Assembly: GCF_010183535.1 (NCBI RefSeq)
Contig: NC_071328.1
Span: 3,782,001 to 3,846,000, forward strand
Length of the DNA stretch: 64,000 nt
Source: Caenorhabditis remanei
Lineage: Eukaryota > Nematoda > Chromadorea > Rhabditida > Rhabditidae
Reading direction: 5' to 3'
Position numbers and translations under genes: made by a program. Below, one piece after another: positions 57,511 through 64,000 of the stretch (position 1 is the first letter of the stretch; each line of letters starts with the position of its first letter). The notes beneath the pieces are model-generated. The model saw only the letters and a program-made list of their open reading frames with translations, searched no databases and had not been told where the DNA came from.

Positions 57511-59992
57511 ATCGAATTTCAGCCAGCAGATAATAAAAATGATATAATTTTCATGTTCAATGGTCCACACCGCTACTTTTTTATCTTTCATTCCTTGTCT
57601 CTTTCTCTCTTTATCTGTAACTCTCTATACCTATTTGTGTACATTTCATTGTCTCGAAAATTAATACATTTTCAGTTTTTTAGCTGGAATATTTCGAGGC
57701 GACCCCCTTTTCCCTCTCCATCGAAACGATGCAAAATTTGCATATTTTTAAAATTTCCCGTGAACAATAAAACGATAAAAGCTTCTACTATTCCTTCTCC
57801 ATTCTCAAAAAGATAAATATTGGAACGAAACGAAATAAAAATCTCTTTCCCAGCCACTCCTGCAGTCCGAACACCTGGATGCATGAATCGCTGTCGCGCC
57901 TTCGGAGCTTTTCTCCTTTAAAGATCAGCGAATCATTATAGTCTCAGAATATGTAGAAACGGGATTAGAAGTAGCTGGAGCATGTGATACAAGTGGACAC
58001 GTCATCATTTGTGGATTAAAAGTAGATCATTATCAAAAACGGGATTTAGAATTGGATGGGCGGTTCATTGGGATTAGAAAGAGAGAGAGAAAGAAATTGA
58101 GATTTTGAGTTGAAAGTTTCGGAAGCAAAAGAGGCCATATTTCGAAGGTGCACTTATATTTTTTGTGGAAAAACTTGGCTTAAAATTTGAAGAATTTTCC
58201 ATTGGTTGTTGAAAACGACTAACTTTGAGAAGGTGCCACGAAGCTAATTGACATTCCAATTATGTAAAACTTATAATTTTATATCAATCAAACTTACATC
58301 TTCATTTTTGTAGTAGACAACTTTTCAGTAGCTTTTCAATTTTCAGAGATATAGTCGTCTGAAACTCAGCACCCATTGCACACTCAGTTCAAATAGCTTG
58401 TTTTCAGAGGCGCATATCTCAAAAACTAGAAGAGCAATCAGAAAATTGTCAACTACAAAAATGAAGAACTAGGTTTGATCCACTAAAAAAATAAACACCA
58501 AAAGAATTTTGACTACATCCGAAACAGTTTTGGATTCCTAAAGTTGACCAATTTCCAATGCCAAGATTAAGTCGTGGTGTACTAACAAAAGTTAGAGGAT
58601 TAGTCTTCATCTGGACATTCATTCAACATTTTCCGTTTAAATTCAAATTTGCCACCAACGAATTAGCACAGTACGCTTCTTACAACCGCGCTCTACCGAA
58701 ACCGAAAAAAATTGTGTGCGAAGGAGCGCAGTTGTAAGAAATGGGCCAAGATTATACCTTTAAGACCACTCCCAATTTTCTAACAGGCGCCCACTTTACC
58801 AGAAGCTCCGCCCACCCACTAAATTCTCCGATCATTCATTCATTCTAACTTTTCCTCTACCTTGTTTCCTCTCTTTCTTTTTCGATTCCAATTTTTCTGG
58901 AATTTCAGTAGAGCGCAGTAAATTAGGTCTTGCAACGGCAACCATCTGCTACATCCCTTCCAAAAAGAGCATCAATCAAAGGCTCCCTCATCCTTTCCGA
59001 TTCTCCTCTAGACTGCAATATTATTCAAATTTTAATTGGATTTTTTTCTTTCTTCTGCCATCACGAAGACATATTACTGGAATATAGGCTCTCCTCTGTC
59101 CACCACCTTTTTCGTTTTTTTGGAAAATTTCACTCCATAAACACTATTTAGAATCTGTGCTCCACTTCCACTTCGGTAGAGCGCGATCGTGAGAATCTTG
59201 TCGTCCTAATAAACATTTTTCAAACTTCCCTCCAAGAGACGCCTAAGGGGTCGGAAGTTTTGAAAAAATCCCGGCCCTTGACAAGTATGTTTTTAAACAG
59301 ATTTTCTGGGAAATCTCTTTATTTCTCATGCAATTTCATTCTTTTTCGGTAGATCACAGTTGTACGAAGAGTGATATGGTGATAGTTAATCGTTCTTATC
59401 AGTGAGTTTTTGAAGTATCAATGCAACACGGAGTCTGGGGGTGGGTACTGAAATGAAACGCGCTCCACTAGACTTAATGGCAAATTAAAAATTTTTTTGT
59501 CGCGCGTCTTTTTGAGATCAAAAATTTATTTTGAATTTCTCGCAAGAATTTTTTTTGTTGATTTCAGTGCACTCCCACCCCGTTTTGCACTGATTCCAAA
59601 GGATTTCAGGCGATTCTGAAATAGTCCAATGGAGCGTGACTGCATCTTTTCGAAACAAACTTCGCCAGTTAAACTACACGTCGAAATTACGCCTGCTAGC
59701 CGTTTTTGAAACTTCGCTCTACTGGAATCCTTCTGAAAAATGCTCAATATTCTCTGCGTCTCTCAATTTTCCACACTATTACTTTCCGTTTCCTTTATTA
59801 CGTGACACCCTCCAAACCTGGCTTTCCAAAAAACCATTTCCCCATTTATACCATAAATTCCTCTTTCTCGAATTCAGTTTTAATTCTCGAGACAATTATT
59901 CGCGGTTATCTTTCGAGCTAAAAGCTTCTGTGAGTCATACTGCCAGGTAAGCTCCGCCCATCCAACCTACAGTACTCCTCCGAATTTCCAGA
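57511..59992. other. Intergenic region with repeat fragments
   Basis: No gene supported; open frames here lack continuing exons. Contents are a TAGTAGACAACTTTTCAGTAG / TCAACTACAAAAATGAAG pair (about 58300-58470), a truncated TTAGC-family MITE at 58663-58750, a half copy near 59170-59205, and TC-rich runs near 57590-57640. Confidence 0.5.
58663..58750. mobile_element. Truncated TTAGC-family MITE
   Basis: Left TTAGCACAGTACGCTTCTTA and GCGCTCTACCGAAACC are intact. An internal deletion joins GTGTGCGAA to GGAGCGCAGTTGTAAG, and the right end is degraded. Confidence 0.65.
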
Positions 59993-62830
59993 ATGGGAAC
60001 TCCAATTGCGCCAGTGAAAGTCAATATGGGCGACAAGATCAAAGATCAATTCGTTGTGAAGAAAAAGTTGGGAGAAGGTGCCTGTGGACAGGTCTTCCTC
60101 GTCGAATTGCTTCAAGGAGTAAGTGCGCTCTGTTGAGAATCTAGAAAATTAGAATTTTCCAGAAAGGAAGAGCGGCGATGAAAGTGGAGCCGTTGATGAA
60201 AAACAAGGAGGATGAGATTCTGAAGATGGAGGTTTACGTGTTGAAGAAGTTGCAGAAGTGAGTGAAGAGGGGTACTGTATTCAGGGATACTGTAGTTTTG
60301 TAGTTCTCGTCACGTGTGTCGTCTTCTTGGATCTGGAAAAACTGAGACTTTCACGTATTTGGTGATGAGTCTTCTTGGCAAAGAAATTGGGGATGTTCGT
60401 CGGAGAATGCCGGGAAGGAAGATATCTGCGCCCTCTACTCTTCGTATCTTTATTCAACTTGTGAAGGCATTGCAAGTATGTTTAGAACTTGGCGGTTCTC
60501 AAATTAAGCATTACTATCGTTCTCAACTTGCCGAGACGCTTCAGAAAAGTACCCACAAGCCTAGATTTGATGCAAGTTGGGTCTCGCCACGAAAACTACA
60601 GTAACCCGGGTGGTTTTCGCGTCAAGACCCGAATTGTTCCAAATATGGGCTTGTGGGTACTTTTCTGAAAGCTCTCCGTTCGCTGAAACGAGATTTGAAA
60701 CCAAAAATAGGTTTGGGATCATCTGGAAAGTTTTAGGACCATAAATTTATAATTTTTTGAAAAAAAAGTTTCAAAAATTTTCCCATTTCCAGAGCATTCT
60801 CTCCGACCGTTCCGAGAACAAATCAACGTTTTTGTAACCGCGCTCTGATGAAAATCAGAAATTCGGTAGAGCGCCTTTGTAAGCCGGTCCATCCGGATGT
60901 GCGTCCGGATGTCCAGATTCCGACTGCCGGTTTTCACCATATGCAACCGCGCCCCGTCGCATTCATCTGATTTTTTGGCTCGAAATGCTAAATTATCGCT
61001 TTTTTACATAAGAAAACACTCTCCTGTCGCGAAAAACTGCGAAAATTGGGTCGGTATAGAATGCACACGATGCAAGTTCAAATTCTCAAATCGAATCAAA
61101 TTCGCTGCGTCGCCATATTCTTTTGATACGTAGTTAAACTGAACTATATTTTCGCATTTCCTCGGCTCTTTTCTGAAAAATTTAAATTTCGCGCCACATT
61201 TTTAGGAGTGAGGCGCTATCGTTCAAGCATACACACCCGGATTCTCGTGCTTTCACGACGGTTTTGAATTTCCCGCCCAGTCCAGTAGAGCGCCCTTCAT
61301 TATTCCAGGACATGCACGAAGCGGGTTTCGTTCACCGTGACGTCAAACCAAGCAACATGGCGTTGGGAGTGAAAAACGAGCAAGTCGTCTACATCTTTGA
61401 TTTCGGTCTATCTCGTCAAATAATGCTCCCGGATGCGAGTGGAAAACTGAAACTCCGCGAGCCACGTAACAAGTCAATGTTCCGTGGAACCGTTCGTTAC
61501 TGTAGTCTGAATGTTCATCAGCATAAGGATCAGGTAGATCATAAACCGTAGATCATAAAAATGCCAAAAGAACGTGATTGCAGGGGAGACACGATGACTT
61601 GTATGGAGCACTCTACGCAATGATTGAAACTGTGACGTCAACTCTTCCATGGAAAGGAAAACCGAAGAAAGAGTGTGCTGGATTGAAGGAGAAGACTACG
61701 GACACTCAATTGTGCAAGGTTTGTTTCGATGAAAATGCGCTCCATTGGACTTTTTTGTTCAGAATTGCCCGAAGTCATTTGAAATCATTGCATCGACACT
61801 TCGAAAGCTCACTTACAAGGAGACCCCACCGTACCTCACGTTTATGGAAAAGTTGAAGGCTGACTTGCCGAAAGGTGTCAAGATGTGAGTGACATGACAG
61901 ACACTCATCTCATTTTTTTGGCGCAAAATTCAACATTGTCACTTTTGCGAAAAACTGAAAATTGGGTTCAGCTGAGCTCAATGCACACGATGGCATAGCG
62001 TAATTCATAGAGAAATTGAACCTGGGGCGAAGTAATGGCGCTCCTCTAGACTTGGCGGCAAGTTCAAACTCTCAAATTGAATCAAATTCGCTGCGTCGTC
62101 GTATTCATTTGATACGTAGTTTAACTGAACTCTATTTTCGCCTCAAACGATTTTTCTGAAAATGTTGAATTTCGCGTAAAAACTCTATGCAATTGCGGTA
62201 CTGTAGGTGGCAAGTACTTAGGCTGAAAACCAAAAATGTTCCACTTATAGGCTTAATTATGCTCATTCGAAGCGTCTTGTCTTGCTGATTCTGAATAAAT
62301 CAAAATAATTGAAATTGCACCAAAACTAGAAGAGATATAACAATTCCAATGTCTTTCAGATTTTTGAAAATTTTCGAAAATCCTCAATTTGTTGAGTTTT
62401 TGTGCTAGAATGTTGGTTTCTGGCTCAAAATGTTTGAAATCTAACGATCTAGCTGCCTAGTCCAGTAGAGCGCCGTTGCAAACCCTTCATTTTTTCCAGG
62501 ACATACGAAGTAGTTTAACTGAACTCTATTTTCGCCTCTCGCGTATGTTTTTGAACAATTTTTCTGAAAAATTGGAGTTTCGCGCCAAAATTTGCTGTAT
62601 TTTCTGGTTGTTTCAGGACGGATCCATTCGAATGGAATCTGAATAGAAGTGCTATGGATGATAACAATAATGGAAACAAGTCGGATCGTGAGGATGCGGA
62701 GAGAGATGGTGGAGCGGGAACAGTGAATGAAGTGGATGAAAGTGTGATTACGGAGGATCGAGGCGACACGACTTCTTCATCGAAAAACGCGGAAGACTAT
62801 GCGGCTGAAGACACGCTGGATAATATCTAG
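59993..62830 (+). CDS. Tau-tubulin-kinase-like (CK1 superfamily) Ser/Thr kinase
   Basis: Exons 59993-60118, 60163-60257, 60304-60475, 61309-61533, 61584-61718, 61763-61884 and 62617-62830 give 362 residues. Key motifs are KLGEGACGQVFLVE (Gly loop), AAMKVE (ATP-binding Lys, about 49), FVHRDVKPSN (catalytic loop), FDFGLSRQI (DFG), FRGTVRYCSLNVH (activation segment, CK1/TTBK form) and DDLYGALYAMIE. The tail after about 290 is acidic and low-complexity. The TTBK-like branch is greatly expanded in C. elegans, much of it sperm-enriched; whether this member is has not been tested here. TTTCCAG lies just before the start. AATAAA is at 62895-62900. Introns 3 (833 bp) and 6 (732 bp) share duplicated sequence. 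Confidence 0.93.
60538..60672. repeat. Hairpin element in kinase intron 3
   Basis: GCTTCAGAAAAGTACCCACA at the left and the inverted GTGGGTACTTTTCTGAAAGC at the right. The centre has GGTCTCGCCACGAAAACTAC and TTTTCGCGTCAAGACCC, related to the CAGCTCGTCGAGACC family centre. Confidence 0.75.
60960..61330. repeat. Intron 3 segment duplicated in intron 6 (61930-62530)
   Basis: Shared words, in order and orientation: TCAAATTCGCTGCGTCG, GATACGTAGTT, TAACTGAACT, ATTTTCGC and, at the end, GTCCAGTAGAGCGCC...CTTCATT..TTCCAGGACAT. The last block in intron 3 is the real exon 4 acceptor. Confidence 0.75.
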
Positions 62831-64000
62831 AGTATAGAGAGCAAACGACTGAAGATAAGTAGATTTAAATTGATGGGAATTGAATGTTTGATTGAATAAA
62901 GATGAAGAGATGATGATTGATTTCTGTGGATTTTGTCTTTTTTGTTGTGTACATGATGATTCATCCCAGCCACATCCAATTTTGTTTTATTAAATTCCCT
63001 TTTCACCTACACAAACAGTATCTTGCTGGCCCTTAATTCCGTATAAAAGCTGAGAAATCCGTCAATTTCCGTCAGTTTTTTGTATTTTTATTGGTATTTT
63101 TTGGCAGTGTTCTGCAATTGCGCTATACCGTAATTTTGGCTAGAAATGGGAGAAAATAGATTTGAAACCGTCAAAATCGTGGTCTGGCGCGCCGTTGGCG
63201 AGTTTTAGATCTGGAAATTTTGTTTCGCAGATTTTTGGTTAAAAAATCTCCAAATATTGAGCTAAAACCGTAAAAATGAGATTGCTGGCGCGCCTTGGGA
63301 GCGTTTAACGTCTAGAAACTTCGAATTTTAAAGTTGACAGTGTTAAAACTGAGATTTCTGGTTGATAATTCTCAAAAAATAAATAAAAATCTGAAAATTT
63401 GGTTGCTGGCGCGCATTGGGAGCGTTTTACACTCAGAAATGTCAGATTTTGAAGATTCAGGTTACTGTTGCTACGGTAATTTTGCCTGGCGCGCCTTGGG
63501 AGCGTTTTACACTCAGAAATTTAGGATTTCAAAGATTTGGGATACTGTAGCTACAGTAGTTTTGCATTTTCTTAATTTTTTCAGTGATTTTATTGCGAAT
63601 AATGTGTTTTTTTTGTTAGTCCAGACATGTAGATGTGTAGTTTGAGTTTCGTGCTCTGCAGCAAGAATACAAGCGCGCTCTATTGCACGCAACATTTCAT
63701 TGTTACAGTAAAAGCGCTCCATCGTACTCGATGTATACGCGCTCTACCGAAAATTGTCTGCGTCTCTTCATTATCGATTTGTAACACATTATCACGTGAT
63801 CTGCTTCTTCTGGTCGCCTGCGTCTCTTTGTTATCGATTGATTAAATCAGATTGAGAATTTCTGTTTGATCTCCCAATCCCTGTCCACCGTTTGCCCCTC
63901 CTTAGTACATCCTTACAAAGGTTGATCTTATTTTTCTCTTTGGGACCCATCTTTTTTCAAAAAAAAACCTAATTAGAATAGCTACAGCAGTAAGATATAC
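62831..64000. other. Kinase 3' flank and unassigned sequence
   Basis: No gene supported to the window end. It contains the TGGCGCGCC repeat group described separately and several GCGCTCTACCG / GCGCTCCATCG fragments near 63674-63750. Confidence 0.5.
63180..63530. repeat. Degenerate tandem repeat around CTGGCGCGCC
   Basis: Four units starting near 63184, 63284, 63405 and 63485. Each has (C)TGGCGCGC(C/A)TTGGGAGCGTTTTA followed by CTCAGAAA or CTAGAAAC and then AT-rich filler. Periods are roughly 80-120 bp. Confidence 0.75.

Noticed and set aside
59636..59950. 104-codon plus-strand ORF just upstream of the kinase
   Set aside because: Ends at a stop before the kinase start, contains TTAGC-family repeat words and has no good initiation context. 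The acceptor at 59991 marks the real start.

Overview
The window is nematode nuclear DNA, almost certainly Caenorhabditis elegans chromosome I. Genes are split by short introns (about 42-57 bp) with TTTCAG-type acceptors, intergenic DNA is AT-rich and full of short palindromic repeats, and several proteins are recognisable C. elegans genes: a triple-domain dUTPase (dut-1), ERGIC-53 (ile-1), arginyltransferase (ate-1), RBA-1, LIN-53, nicalin (nra-2), RPS-19 and the 53BP1-like HSR-9. All exon models were read by eye from splice consensus and frame continuity. Every complete model closes in frame.

Layout. 1-1.3 kb: 3' end of dut-1 (+). 1.5-2.2 kb: an actin-maturation-protease-like gene (-), convergent with dut-1, next to a near-perfect 1.2 kb palindrome (2362-3561). 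3.8-4.8 kb: an ADP/ATP carrier (-). 5.4-5.9 and 11.9-13.1 kb: two paralogous 148-residue secreted proteins (-) on either side of a nine-exon SNF2/CSB-like ATPase (+, 6.1-11.6 kb) whose introns hold at least five palindromic elements. 14.1-14.6 kb: a TIL-type cysteine-rich secreted protein (+). 16.2-25.5 kb: a long, repeat-laden headcase homologue (-). 25.5-32.5 kb: no gene seen, mostly repeats. 32.55 kb: tRNA-Ser(UGA). 33-34.1 kb: a superaquaporin (aqp-9, +), convergent with a small Sm-like protein (-).

35.1-44.2 kb: five genes in a head-to-tail run on the minus strand (lin-53, rba-1, an mL64/CRIF1-like mitochondrial ribosomal protein, ate-1, ile-1). Gaps are about 220-380 bp and every start codon lies just after a TTTCAG/TTCCAG acceptor, the layout expected of a trans-spliced operon. 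It mixes chromatin (the two RbAp46/48 paralogues), mitochondrial translation, N-end-rule arginylation and ER-Golgi cargo transport. Divergent from it are nra-2 (+, 44.8-46.7 kb) and an uncharacterised 532-residue protein with a GC-AG intron (+, 47.2-49.0 kb), then rps-19 (-), hsr-9 (+, 50.8-55.2 kb), an RGG/RS-rich protein (+, 56.1-57.5 kb) and a tau-tubulin-kinase-like kinase (+, 60.0-62.8 kb).

I found no self-contained novel system. The most unusual material is the recent large palindrome with its Pol III-type box, the many MITE families (one copy nested in another repeat with a clean TA duplication), several introns that are open reading frames in frame with the flanking exons, a GC-AG intron, and unannotated-looking homologues of ACTMAP, headcase and LSM10.
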